A DNA stretch of 16,747 bases from Candidatus Gastranaerophilales bacterium (GCA_944324205.1 CALUVK010000016.1:1-16747), one strand, 5' to 3'; positions 1-7,940 are shown, counted from the first letter of the stretch. The notes: a model not told the origin generated them from the sequence alone. Program-made: numbers and translations.

Positions 1-7
1 CTCAAGG

Positions 8-107
8 TTAGTTATACCAGTAATTAGCAATCCTGAAACACAAGGTCAATAATTCCGGCGGCAGGTCATCTATAACTAAGTAGTAAGTTGAGTGAAACCC
101 AACAAAT
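8..107 (-). other. Decayed repeat-like or coding-like fragment at window edge
   Basis: On the minus strand one frame stays open here and ends at TAA (10-8), reading ...DDLPPELLTLCFRIANYWYN. There is no start codon or ribosome binding site, and the frame runs back into the 3' hairpin of mtnA, so a real gene is unlikely. The part at 87-104 (plus strand gttgagtgaaacccaac) looks like a worn copy of the GTTGGGTTtgagtgAAACCCAAC type of intergenic inverted repeat seen in many bacteria. The 11-mer GTAGTAAGTTG at 80-90 also occurs inverted at 1555-1545, on the other side of mtnA. I read this as remains of intergenic repeats; the family name is unknown to me. Confidence 0.3.
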
Positions 108-128
108 AAATTGATTGTGTTATTTTTG

Positions 129-166
129 TAATATATCTTTTATAACTCGTTATAAAAGATATATTA
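129..166. terminator. Long AT-rich hairpin after mtnA, possible terminator
   Basis: A perfect 16-bp inverted repeat (arms 129-144 and 151-166, loop actcgt) starts one base past the mtnA stop codon. The stem is nearly all A and T. In the mtnA direction it is followed by an A-run rather than a T-run; in the plus direction it is followed by gctagttttt. It may therefore end a plus-strand transcript entering from the left, or act as a 3' stabilising stem for mtnA mRNA. Confidence 0.5.
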
Positions 167-167
167 G

Positions 168-1226
168 CTAGTTTTTAAAAACTTCTTTTATAGACTGTTT
201 ATAATCAGGTCTTATAATACCTCGTTCTGTAATAATTCCGGTAATCAACTCATTTGGAGTTACATCAAATCCAGGATTAATTATATTCACACCCTTTAAA
301 GGACATATTGGTTTACCGTTTATAAGAGTTACTTCATCATGTGAGCGTTCTTCTATTGGAATTTCATCGCCAGATTTTATTGATACATCAATTGTAGATA
401 ATGGTGCTGCTACATAGAAAGGTATGTTATGATATTTTGCAGCAATTGCTACAGTGTAGGTTCCAATTTTATTTGCAGTGTCTCCATTAGCAGCAATTCT
501 ATCTGCACCAACTACAACCATATTAATCATACCCTTTTTCATAAAATAAGAACACATACCGTCTGTTATTAATGTAACCGGAATCCCATCCATTGCGAGT
601 TCGAAAGTTGTAATTCTTGCTCCTTGCTGTCGGGGTCTGGTTTCATCCGCAAAAACTTTAATACTGTTATCTTTTGCAAAAGCAGACCGTACAACGCCGA
701 GTGCAGTCCCATAACCGACCGTTGCTAAAGCTCCGGCATTACAATGAGTTAATATTGTAGCGCCTTTTGGAACTATCTCGGCCCCGAAATCTCCAATTTT
801 TTTATTAATTTCAATATCTTCATTTTCAAGTTTAATCCCATTTTGTTTCAGTTCTTCAATAATGCCTTTAATATCGGCATTAGAAGCTTTTATAATTTCA
901 ATTTGTTTTTCAACAGCCCACATAAGATTAACAGCAGTTGGACGTGAAGTTTTCATATATTCGGCTTTTTCAATAAGTTTAGCCACAAAATCATCTTTTG
1001 TAAGGCATATTTTTTCAAGTTCCTGAGCATAAAGAATTACTCCGTGAGCACCCGCAATACCTATAGCTGGTGCTCCTCTTACTACCATATTTCTGATAGC
1101 TTCAAACATTTCATCACCGGATGTTATATTTACAAACTTATACTCATAAGGAATAACTGTCTGATCTACCATTTTAGAATATGTATCCACCCATTCAATT
1201 GTTTTAATTTTTGATTGAAAATTCAT
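168..1226 (-). CDS. mtnA: S-methyl-5-thioribose-1-phosphate isomerase
   Basis: This enzyme interconverts 5-methylthioribose-1-phosphate and 5-methylthioribulose-1-phosphate in the cytosolic methionine salvage pathway. The product is 352 aa, normal for the family. It shows the N-terminal RGAPAIG motif (about residues 50-56), the catalytic cysteine in THCNAG (Cys162) and the catalytic aspartate in VGADRI (Asp242), followed by NGDTANKIGTY. The start is the ATG at 1226, which has GAGAGG six bases upstream. A longer in-frame reading would need a TTG at 1247 that swallows this ribosome binding site. No other methionine salvage gene is adjacent, so the gene stands alone. The family also includes ribose-1,5-bisphosphate isomerases and eIF2B-like relatives, but the match to MtnA motifs is close. 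Confidence 0.95.
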   Translation of the reverse strand: MNFQSKIKTIEWVDTYSKMVDQTVIPYEYKFVNITSGDEMFEAIRNMVVRGAPAIGIAGAHGVILYAQELEKICLTKDDFVAKLIEKAEYMKTSRPTAVNLMWAVEKQIEIIKASNADIKGIIEELKQNGIKLENEDIEINKKIGDFGAEIVPKGATILTHCNAGALATVGYGTALGVVRSAFAKDNSIKVFADETRPRQQGARITTFELAMDGIPVTLITDGMCSYFMKKGMINMVVVGADRIAANGDTANKIGTYTVAIAAKYHNIPFYVAAPLSTIDVSIKSGDEIPIEERSHDEVTLINGKPICPLKGVNIINPGFDVTPNELITGIITERGIIRPDYKQSIKEVFKN

Positions 1227-1574
1227 TTTGTACCTCTCATTTAGCAAAAAATCTTTCTTAGAATAGCATAAAAAAACAGGAAATAATAGCTGGTTTTGTT
1301 TTGAATAATTGTCAGTAATTTGATGCGGTAAATCGCAACTTTACCACATTCTTGCTTCAAGTAGTAAACAGGTATTTCTTAAATCTCGTTGATGAGAAAA
1401 AGAACAGGGCAATTTACGCGGTAAGTTGTAAAAATTTGGTCTGGTTAATTTCATATAAATTGAGAAATATGCACTAAGCAAGGTTTGGCAATGCCTGACA
1501 AAATCTATATTCACAATAATTCTGCCAAACATTATGCAATAGTACAACTTACTACAGGATTATTTTTTTGCCAT

Positions 1575-1594
1575 TCTTGATTTGCGAATCAAGA
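1575..1594. repeat. 8-bp inverted repeat with tgcg loop
   Basis: TCTTGATT and AATCAAGA flank the four bases tgcg, giving a compact palindrome about 350 bases upstream of mtnA and after the terminator of the acyl-CoA synthetase. There is no T-run on either side, so it is not a terminator. It could be an operator or a repeat end. Confidence 0.35.
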
Positions 1595-1671
1595 TATTAA
1601 AAATTATATAAGCAAACAAAGTACAATTAAAGAAAATCTATAACCACAAATCACTATTCACGAGACACGAA

Positions 1672-1705
1672 ATAAAAAGGTGGGCATACTTCCGTTTTGC
1701 CCACC
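1672..1705 (-). terminator. Rho-independent terminator of the acyl-CoA synthetase gene
   Basis: On the minus strand GGTGGGCA pairs with TGCCCACC over an 11-base loop, followed directly by TTTTTATT. It lies 27 bases past the stop codon of the acyl-CoA synthetase. The left flank reads GTAGGGTGGGCA, the look of a widespread intergenic repeat, so this terminator may be built from a repeat copy. Confidence 0.8.
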
Positions 1706-1732
1706 CTACAATTTTCCATAAAATATTTACTT

Positions 1733-3898
1733 CTATACGTTGCAAGCGCAAACGCCGTCTTTGCAGCAATATCCGAGAGCTTCTTGAGCTTCTGACATTC
1801 TTACTTTGATACGGCCGTCTACAGCAATGCCTTCGCCTGTTTTTTCGGAAATCAACAGCGGGTTGATATCCAATTCATCAATATATTTGAAGTCATTAAC
1901 TAATTGAGATAATCTCAACAGAGTTTCTTCAATCTGTTCCATTTGAGCCGGCTTAGTTCCTCTTGCACCTTCCAATAACTTATATGCTTTAACAGACTTA
2001 ATCATTTCTTTAGCATCAACATCAGTTAAAGGTGCAATTCTGAAAGTTACATCCTTCATAACTTCAATAAACACACCGCCTAAACCGAACATCATCATAG
2101 GCCCGTATTGAGGGTCTGTTGCAATACCGCAGACCATTTCTCTGTTACCTTTTACCATTTCCTGAATGATAACACCTTCTAAACCTTCAAGAAGTCCTTT
2201 TTCTTTAAGTTTAGCAATAAGGTCTTGATATTCGCTTCTTAATTGTTCGGCAGATTGGATATTAACTCTAACTCCTCCGACATCTGTTTTGTGCGAAGTT
2301 GTTTTTGAAGTCATCTTCATAACAACAGGATATCCGATAGAATCAGCGATTGTTACAGCCTCATCCTCTGTCTTTGCAAAGCCTGATTTGCAAACTCTGA
2401 TGCCGTAAGCGTCTAATACATCGATAGATTCTCTTGTTGTCAACTGGTCACGGCCTTCGTTAACTGATTTAGCGATAATTTCCTGCGCGCGTTTAAAGTC
2501 AACATTGAATGTCGGAATTTTGCCTTCAGCTCTTTCCATCCATAATCTCTGTTGATTTAATCTGTTCAACCCGTCAGCAGCTTCTTCTGCATACATAAAG
2601 AACGGCATGTTAACATCCATGTCAGAAATCTTATTGAAGAATTCGCTCTTAGTCATAAATACGCCGATAACCGGTTTTTGCGGATTTTTAGCTTTAATTT
2701 CCATCAAAGCTTTAGCAACATCAATATCCTTTAAGCCTAAGAACGGGAGATAGATTGTAATAATCATATCAACGTTTTCATCAGCAATAACTGTTTCTAA
2801 TGTTTGCTTGTAGTGTTCAATCGGAGCTGAAGCAATCATATCAACAGGGTTTTTAACAGATGCTGCAGCAGGTAAGAAGCTTCTTAATTTTTCTTTTGTT
2901 GCATCGGTTAATTTAGCCATCTGCATACCGTGTTCGCAAACAGCGTCGGTTGCCATGATACCGGGGCCGCCTGAATTAGTAATAATAGCAACTCTGTTGC
3001 CTTTCGGTATCGGGCAGTTTGCAAAAACTTTTGCTGTTGCAAACAGGTCTTTTAATGAATATTCTCTGATTACACCTGATTGCTGTAATAAAGCATTAGC
3101 GGCTTTATCAGCACCCGCTAATGAACCTGTGTGAGAAGAAGCTGCGCTTGCGCCTGCTGCTGAACGACCGGCTTTAAGAGCAAGAATAGGTTTCTTCTTA
3201 GAAATTCTGGTTGCTAATTTTCTAAAGTTAGCAGGGTTCTGGATTGATTCCATATAAAGAAGGATTTGTTCTACGTCAGAATCGTTTTCCCAGTATTCAA
3301 GAGCAGTTTCAGCGTTAACATCAGCCTGGTTTCCGATTGAGATAAACTGTGCGAAACCAAGGTTAAGGTCTTTTAAGATATTTAAAATACCGCCGCCTAA
3401 AGCACCTGATTGAGAAACGAAACCGATGTTTCCTCTCTCCGGCAGAGATTCTGCGAAACATCCGTCCATTCTAATGTCCGGATGAGTGTTAACAACGCCT
3501 AAGCAGTTCGGACCAACACATCTCATACCGTATTCTCTGACTTTTTCAAGCAATTGTTTTTCAAGTTCAGCACCTTCAGCCCCTGTTTCTTTAAAACCTG
3601 CTGTAATTATGCATAAACCTTTAATTCCTTTTTCGTGGCACTGGTCAATAGTTGCAAGAACGAATTTTGCATTAACAACAATAATCGCTAAATCAACTTC
3701 GCCCGGAACTTCCAGTACACTTGTATAAGCCTGTAAACCCTCAATAATTCCGCCTTTCGGGTTAACAGGATAAATCTTTCCGTTAAAATTGTATTCTTGT
3801 AAACGCTTCATAATATCAGAACCGATTGTGTGTTCTTTTGTTGAAGCACCAATAACCGCAATAGATTTTGGTTTCATGATTTTGTCTAAAATATTCAT
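1733..3898 (-). CDS. ADP-forming acyl-CoA synthetase (acetate-CoA ligase, fused alpha-beta)
   Basis: Single-chain enzyme of the NDP-forming acyl-CoA synthetase family. In fermenters it converts acetyl-CoA (or a similar acyl-CoA) plus ADP and phosphate to the free acid, CoA and ATP by way of a phosphohistidine. The 721 residues contain a CoA-binding Rossmann domain (about 5-130, IAVIGAS near 13), a ligase/flavodoxin-like domain with SQSGALG (162-168), the phosphohistidine loop SSHTGSLAG (His256), a second ligase domain (about 300-460), and a C-terminal ATP-grasp domain (about 470-705) with SHKTDVGGV (His536), GLGGVF and DINPLL. There is no acetyltransferase domain, which argues against a Pat-type protein acetylase. 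The ATG at 3898 has AAAGGAAGAG just upstream. The C-terminus is odd: CCKDGVCAC in the last twelve residues. Substrate cannot be fixed from sequence. Confidence 0.9.
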   Translation of the reverse strand: MNILDKIMKPKSIAVIGASTKEHTIGSDIMKRLQEYNFNGKIYPVNPKGGIIEGLQAYTSVLEVPGEVDLAIIVVNAKFVLATIDQCHEKGIKGLCIITAGFKETGAEGAELEKQLLEKVREYGMRCVGPNCLGVVNTHPDIRMDGCFAESLPERGNIGFVSQSGALGGGILNILKDLNLGFAQFISIGNQADVNAETALEYWENDSDVEQILLYMESIQNPANFRKLATRISKKKPILALKAGRSAAGASAASSHTGSLAGADKAANALLQQSGVIREYSLKDLFATAKVFANCPIPKGNRVAIITNSGGPGIMATDAVCEHGMQMAKLTDATKEKLRSFLPAAASVKNPVDMIASAPIEHYKQTLETVIADENVDMIITIYLPFLGLKDIDVAKALMEIKAKNPQKPVIGVFMTKSEFFNKISDMDVNMPFFMYAEEAADGLNRLNQQRLWMERAEGKIPTFNVDFKRAQEIIAKSVNEGRDQLTTRESIDVLDAYGIRVCKSGFAKTEDEAVTIADSIGYPVVMKMTSKTTSHKTDVGGVRVNIQSAEQLRSEYQDLIAKLKEKGLLEGLEGVIIQEMVKGNREMVCGIATDPQYGPMMMFGLGGVFIEVMKDVTFRIAPLTDVDAKEMIKSVKAYKLLEGARGTKPAQMEQIEETLLRLSQLVNDFKYIDELDINPLLISEKTGEGIAVDGRIKVRMSEAQEALGYCCKDGVCACNV

Positions 3899-3933
3899 GT
3901 TCTCTTCCTTTCTTTTATAAAAATCACAAGAAT

Positions 3934-3939
3934 ATTATA
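3934..3939 (-). promoter_or_regulatory. Candidate -10 box for the acyl-CoA synthetase
   Basis: A perfect TATAAT on the minus strand lies about 35 bases upstream of the ATG at 3898. No good -35 hexamer is visible at 16-18 bases. Because the stretch attataat also reads TATAAT on the plus strand (3936-3941), it could serve the divergent gene at 4078 too. Confidence 0.4.
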
Positions 3940-4077
3940 ATACAAACACATTTTATGCGTGTAGTAGTACTATTATTTTTTGTAATATTTGTTAAAATAG
4001 AAAGCTGTTTTTTAGTTAGCAAAAAAAATTTTTTCGTGTTTTATATATACAAAATAGAAAAAAGAAAGGATCTTGGA

Positions 4078-4683
4078 ATGCCTATTAAAAACTTATCTGG
4101 AAGTTTATCAACTTATTTACCCTTACCGCAAAATTTGTATCATATTACAACTACAGAACGTTTAGCCAAAATAAAACAGGATAAAATTCTTAGAGCAATG
4201 CCGGATACATTAACAAACGGAAAAGTAAAAGGAGTATTTGTTTTTGATCTGGAGAATCTTTTAACACAGTGGACAAAAAATAAGCATATGAATCTCGCTC
4301 GATTAATATTAGATTATATAGCGCGCGGGAAAGAATTGATTGCTTTAAGAATTCCTATAAAAAACATACCAGAAGAAGAATTAAGTAAGGTAAAAATAAG
4401 AGATGTCAATAAAGTTATAGATTGGAAGTTTGGCGAATATAATCCAAAAGACAATTTTGATGCGGAAATATTAGGAGAATATCCTCAAAACATTGATAAA
4501 GCATATGCTTCTCAAAGAGCTATTGAACATATTTTGCCGAATGACCTTAATGTTGAAGCCATTGAGCCTTTGGGAACATCTATATATGACCAAAAAATCA
4601 AGTTATCAGACATAATCATGGGATTTTTTAAAGGACATCCTGAAGAGTCTATTATAAAAAATAATATTGATGTTCTTGGGTAA
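4078..4683 (+). CDS. Unknown 201-aa protein, possible ADP-ribosyltransferase-like fold
   Basis: The start chosen is the ATG at 4078, which has AAAGGA seven bases upstream. A longer frame from 3955 has no ribosome binding site and reads through promoter-like DNA. The product has no signal peptide or membrane segment. Its N-terminal part reads NLYHITTTERLAKIKQDKIL (19-38), then KVKGVFVFD (49-57) and ELIALRIPI (86-94). The order of a YH-[T/S] strand, an I..I...IL helix and a G-V-F strand is reminiscent of ADP-ribosyltransferase-like folds (DarT, KptA and related), but I cannot confirm catalytic residues beyond His22. The gene runs head-on into the small partner of the calpain-like protein, with one base between stop codons. 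It could equally be an unrelated family. Confidence 0.6.
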   Translation: MPIKNLSGSLSTYLPLPQNLYHITTTERLAKIKQDKILRAMPDTLTNGKVKGVFVFDLENLLTQWTKNKHMNLARLILDYIARGKELIALRIPIKNIPEEELSKVKIRDVNKVIDWKFGEYNPKDNFDAEILGEYPQNIDKAYASQRAIEHILPNDLNVEAIEPLGTSIYDQKIKLSDIIMGFFKGHPEESIIKNNIDVLG

Positions 4684-4684
4684 G

Positions 4685-5008
4685 TTAATTTCTCTTGAAA
4701 AATATATTCCAATTCTCTTCTCCGAAAATGCGGCACTGAGCTTTTTTAATAAGTTCATCATATTTATCAACCGGCTGATTAATTTTTTTAGCTAATTGTT
4801 TTATTGCAGCATATTGTCGTATTTCAATATGGACAACTTCGGTACTATTTAAGCGTCCCTGCTGTTCCATATCGGTTAAAAATTGATTTAGATTATTTTG
4901 TAAAATTTGAATCGCAGATAAAACCTCTTTTTCCATAGGCAATCCATTTTCTTCTGCGTATTTTATTTTTTTATCAAGTTCTTTTAATTTTTGTTCATCT
5001 GTTTTCAT
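4685..5008 (-). CDS. Small helical protein downstream of the calpain-like gene
   Basis: A 107-aa, charged, probably all-helical protein without signal peptide or membrane segment; I do not recognise a family. The ATG at 5008 is preceded by AGAGGAAA at a good distance. An in-frame ATG at 5044 would overlap the upstream gene and lacks this support. It begins 14 bases after the stop of the 898-aa EF-hand/calpain-like gene, so the two are very likely one transcript. A small helical partner directly behind a large multidomain effector-like gene suggests a chaperone, adaptor or immunity-type role; that is inference from position only. No terminator separates it from the convergent gene. Confidence 0.7.
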   Translation of the reverse strand: MKTDEQKLKELDKKIKYAEENGLPMEKEVLSAIQILQNNLNQFLTDMEQQGRLNSTEVVHIEIRQYAAIKQLAKKINQPVDKYDELIKKAQCRIFGEENWNIFFKRN

Positions 5009-5022
5009 ATTATTTCCTCTTT

Positions 5023-7719
5023 TTAATAACTTCTTTTTACCCATTTACCATTGATTTCAGTCATGATATCATTGTCCGGTCCTATAATTCTACGTCTGCC
5101 GAAAGCCGGAGTATATTCTTTATATCCTTCAGGAATAAGATTAGAATTTGTTTTAGAACTCGCTGCCTTTTTTTGAGGCTGAGAGTTCGTGGTAGAAGCC
5201 TCTTTAACTATTGCTTGTGTTGGTGTAGAAACCGGTTTTTGAGTTACGTTTGGAGTACTTGAAGCCTTACAAACCATAAAATATGGGTTCTTTTTTACAA
5301 GCTCTTCGAATGTACAAACTAAATCAACTCCTGCATAATAAGGGTCATGGTATGTTACCATGCCAGTTGTTTTATCATAGTTTACAAGTGAACGGGCATG
5401 TGCTCCCCAGGTAACAACGGCCATATCATTATTTGCACTAAACTTTTCTAATGTTTCTTTAACTTCCGCTTCATAATTAGCACTTTGCGGACCTATCTGT
5501 TTGGCGCTTTTGCCTAAAAGAGAACTTACAGCTTCTCTATCTGTATGTGATAATGCATTTGCTTCATTATTTAAACTGGCAAGACTTAACTTGCTAATAT
5601 CTGTTACTCTTTCGGAAGGTTCTTGCAGATATCTAACTAAAACTGCCTGTTCAATCATTTCTAGACCGGGAGAAGCGCCATCTCCTAAACTTGTTTGAAC
5701 TGCAGCAGCCGGTTTCCCTCCAGGAAATCTGATAGGTTTTGCATTTTTTAAATTTACAATAATATCACCAGAAGATGTTTCTTCTAATAGAGAATAAAGC
5801 TGCGCCCTGCCAGATGCAGATTCTGTCATAGAATTCAGTCTTGATACAAGCCAGCAGTTATTATATCCGTTTTGTTCTGCAAGAGCAAATCCCTTTGGCG
5901 GAAATAATTCTTCAAATTTGTCTTTAGAAATCTTTAATTCAATTGCAGTACCATTTTGATTTACATAAAGCTTTTGAATTTTACCACTGCCAATAGCAAA
6001 AACATCCCCTAATGCAACATTATTAGAAACATCTGTTAAATTAAAACTTTGGTCAAATACCGGAACTTGTTCTGGTTTATTTGCTGCAAGTTTTAGTTTA
6101 TTTGAAACAACACTATGTCCGGGGTCTCCAGAATCATTATTAGCTCTAACAATATTTTCTTGTACCTTTTTATCAACTTGCTTTGATTTGCGTTGAGAAG
6201 TTGTGCTTTCTGTATGTTGTTTTGTCGTACTATACTCGGGAGTTTTAGCTGGTTTCATATGGACTACTTTAAAAGTTCCATTAGCATCTTGCTGCAATAT
6301 TATGGAACTTCCATTACTTGTATGACCAAGTAGCTTGTTTTCCCCAGGTTTTACGGTTATTGGTTTCGTGTAAGAACTACCCACTTTCCCATAATATACC
6401 TTATCTCCCTGTACTAATAGAGTAATCTCACCATCAGCTGTTTTAAAATTCTGCCAGCCTTTTTTAGGATCTAAAGCTATAGATTTATCAAAAAGTTTTG
6501 AGAATAATCCGCCGGCAACCAGATTACCCGCTAAATCTGTTATATTATTCATCTCTTGATGAGTTGTTTTATCTAAATTAGAAAACTTTTTCTTAACAGT
6601 TTTGCCGAGTTTTTTAAATGCCCCGGTTTCTGCTGCAATACCCAAAGCCCCTGGAGCGGCATTAAGAAGGACTCCTGAAGCAGAAACATTCCCGGTTTCA
6701 ATATATTCCTGTCCGGCTCCGATTATCATATCACCAGCTGTATTAACCCCGGCTCTTGCAACTTTAGCGCTTGTTCCAACTCCTTTTATTAAAGCATTAG
6801 ATAGTTCTGCAACTTTACCGGCAGCACCTACTGTTATACCGTCTAAAACAGCTTCTTTTAGTATTGTTCCTGCATCTTCCTCTTTTATACCATCTTCCGA
6901 ACTTAATCTGTCTGATGCGTTAACAGCAAGGCTTGTTCCGGCAGAAATTGCAGCTGTAGCAACAAGACTTGTACCACCGGTAGCTACACCAAGAGCAACC
7001 GTACCAGCAATTGCTGCGGACGTTTTTACAACACTAGCACCTAATTCTTGTGATTGATTATATTTTTCAACTCTATTTTGAATATTATTTTTGTTTCCAA
7101 ACGCCTTTTGATAATTTGCTTCAGTTGGATCTGCTAAATATTTAGTAACTGCAGCTTCATTATAATTAACACCAAATATTTCTTTGAATTTTGTATTAAA
7201 GGCCTTGCTTCCTGCTTTTTCACTTTGAAATAACTGTTGCAGCAATTGAAAATGTTCTCCTAAATCTTTACTAACAACAGAAGCTCTGTTTTTTGAATTC
7301 CAGAGTGTACTTATAGCATCGGCTGCTTTTCCGGCCCAGCCATCTTTTTGTTTTTGCTTTTTAAAACTTTTTTTAGCCTTTTGAAAATTTTCTTTTGCTG
7401 TTTGAACTGCTACGTAAGTCGCTTTTAAAATAGAGCCATCGTGTGCCATAATCCATTGTTTGCCATTTTTATCAACAACTAATGAACGGCCGTTTTCGAG
7501 ATCTTTTACCTTAATATAATCTCTTACAACTATTTTACCATTTTTACCTCTTGTTTTACCTTTTACAATACCCTTATACTCACTCTGCGAGATAACCCCA
7601 TCTCTGTTTATATCAACAGCATCAAAAATCGTTCTTGCTGCATCATTTTTCATCTGGGATTTTTTAGTATTTGTCTTTATTGTATTGAAAGAGTTATCGT
7701 TTACATTATTTACGTCCAT
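5023..7719 (-). CDS. EF-hand protein with C-terminal calpain-like cysteine peptidase domain
   Basis: An 898-aa multidomain protein. A canonical EF-hand loop lies at residues 36-47 (DINRDGVISQSE, all calcium ligands present). A lysine-rich helical region (105-225) is followed by a Gly/Ala/Val-rich hydrophobic stretch (about 228-370), as seen in polymorphic toxins and secreted effectors. Residues 423-490 look beta-rich, and 495-550 are a polar linker. The C-terminal domain (about 595-815) resembles calpain-family (C2) peptidases: QNGYNNCWL gives the oxyanion Gln616 and nucleophile Cys622, WGAHARS gives His774, and HDPY gives Asp792 in the place of the usual Asn. A Ser/Thr/Gln-rich linker and a basic tail ending in GKWVKRSY follow. 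There is no signal peptide. The ATG at 7719 has only a weak GTGAG upstream. Substrate and export route are unknown. Confidence 0.85.
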   Translation of the reverse strand: MDVNNVNDNSFNTIKTNTKKSQMKNDAARTIFDAVDINRDGVISQSEYKGIVKGKTRGKNGKIVVRDYIKVKDLENGRSLVVDKNGKQWIMAHDGSILKATYVAVQTAKENFQKAKKSFKKQKQKDGWAGKAADAISTLWNSKNRASVVSKDLGEHFQLLQQLFQSEKAGSKAFNTKFKEIFGVNYNEAAVTKYLADPTEANYQKAFGNKNNIQNRVEKYNQSQELGASVVKTSAAIAGTVALGVATGGTSLVATAAISAGTSLAVNASDRLSSEDGIKEEDAGTILKEAVLDGITVGAAGKVAELSNALIKGVGTSAKVARAGVNTAGDMIIGAGQEYIETGNVSASGVLLNAAPGALGIAAETGAFKKLGKTVKKKFSNLDKTTHQEMNNITDLAGNLVAGGLFSKLFDKSIALDPKKGWQNFKTADGEITLLVQGDKVYYGKVGSSYTKPITVKPGENKLLGHTSNGSSIILQQDANGTFKVVHMKPAKTPEYSTTKQHTESTTSQRKSKQVDKKVQENIVRANNDSGDPGHSVVSNKLKLAANKPEQVPVFDQSFNLTDVSNNVALGDVFAIGSGKIQKLYVNQNGTAIELKISKDKFEELFPPKGFALAEQNGYNNCWLVSRLNSMTESASGRAQLYSLLEETSSGDIIVNLKNAKPIRFPGGKPAAAVQTSLGDGASPGLEMIEQAVLVRYLQEPSERVTDISKLSLASLNNEANALSHTDREAVSSLLGKSAKQIGPQSANYEAEVKETLEKFSANNDMAVVTWGAHARSLVNYDKTTGMVTYHDPYYAGVDLVCTFEELVKKNPYFMVCKASSTPNVTQKPVSTPTQAIVKEASTTNSQPQKKAASSKTNSNLIPEGYKEYTPAFGRRRIIGPDNDIMTEINGKWVKRSY

Positions 7720-7805
7720 TTAACATCTCACAATTTCTGTATTTTATCTTGTTTAATATATCGGCATAAATTTTAAAAACTTTAATATAAGAAATAAAAA
7801 TATAA

Positions 7806-7835
7806 TTGACATTGTCTTAAAAAATAAACTATTAT
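7806..7835 (+). promoter_or_regulatory. Near-consensus sigma-70 promoter upstream of dnaG-rpoD
   Basis: TTGACA (7806-7811) and TATTAT (7830-7835) are separated by 18 bases and point toward dnaG. Transcription would begin near 7842, giving a leader of about 115 bases that includes the palindrome and repeats at 7849-7899. Confidence 0.6.
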
Positions 7836-7848
7836 TGAAATACATTCA

Positions 7849-7900
7849 ATTGTAACGATTTTTATGTAAACTTTACAATTTGACAAATTTCTTTACAATT
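7849..7900. promoter_or_regulatory. Palindrome and repeated TTACAAT elements before dnaG
   Basis: A perfect 13-bp palindrome TGTAAACTTTACA lies at 7865-7877. The 10-mer CTTTACAATT occurs exactly at 7871-7880 and 7891-7900, twenty bases apart (two helical turns). Counting both strands, ATTGTAA is present three times (7849-7855, 7873-7879, 7893-7899). The spacing suggests a protein-binding region controlling dnaG-rpoD. The regulator is unknown, and AT-rich DNA makes some matches likely by chance. Confidence 0.4.
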
Positions 7901-7940
7901 AGATTTTGCCAAAATGTATTTTTTATTTTATTTTTTTCAG

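Larger units (their letters stand above)
1227..1732. other. 506-base gap without a convincing gene
   Basis: The gap holds the unmapped promoter of mtnA and the terminator of the acyl-CoA synthetase (listed separately). A 68-codon minus-strand frame (1547-1341) opens with TTG, has no ribosome binding site, and resembles no family I know; I consider it non-coding or a relic. Small structures seen: GGTAAA...TTTACC around a 7-base loop (1327-1345), two copies of GCGGTAA (1325 and 1419), a CTTGATT/AATCAAG hairpin (1575-1594), and GTAGTAAGTTG (1555-1545, minus), which matches the left edge of the window. No SAM riboswitch core is visible upstream of mtnA. Confidence 0.5.

Noticed and set aside
1227..1330. 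SAM riboswitch upstream of mtnA
   Set aside because: None of the conserved S-box core segments could be found in the leader.
1341..1547. 68-aa minus-strand ORF in the gap upstream of mtnA
   Set aside because: TTG start, no ribosome binding site and no recognisable family; kept only as a possible relic in the gap description.
3486..3728. 80-aa plus-strand ORF inside the acyl-CoA synthetase
   Set aside because: Shadow of a gene with well-conserved motifs on the minus strand.
3955..4077. Hydrophobic N-terminal extension of the 201-aa protein that looks like a signal peptide
   Set aside because: The ATG at 3955 has no ribosome binding site, while the ATG at 4078 has AAAGGA at the right distance; the extension is AT-rich promoter DNA read as protein.
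6602..7057. 151-aa plus-strand ORF rich in Ala/Pro opposite the EF-hand/calpain-like gene
   Set aside because: It is the complement of the Gly/Ala-rich segment of the real gene, whose domains are clear on the other strand.
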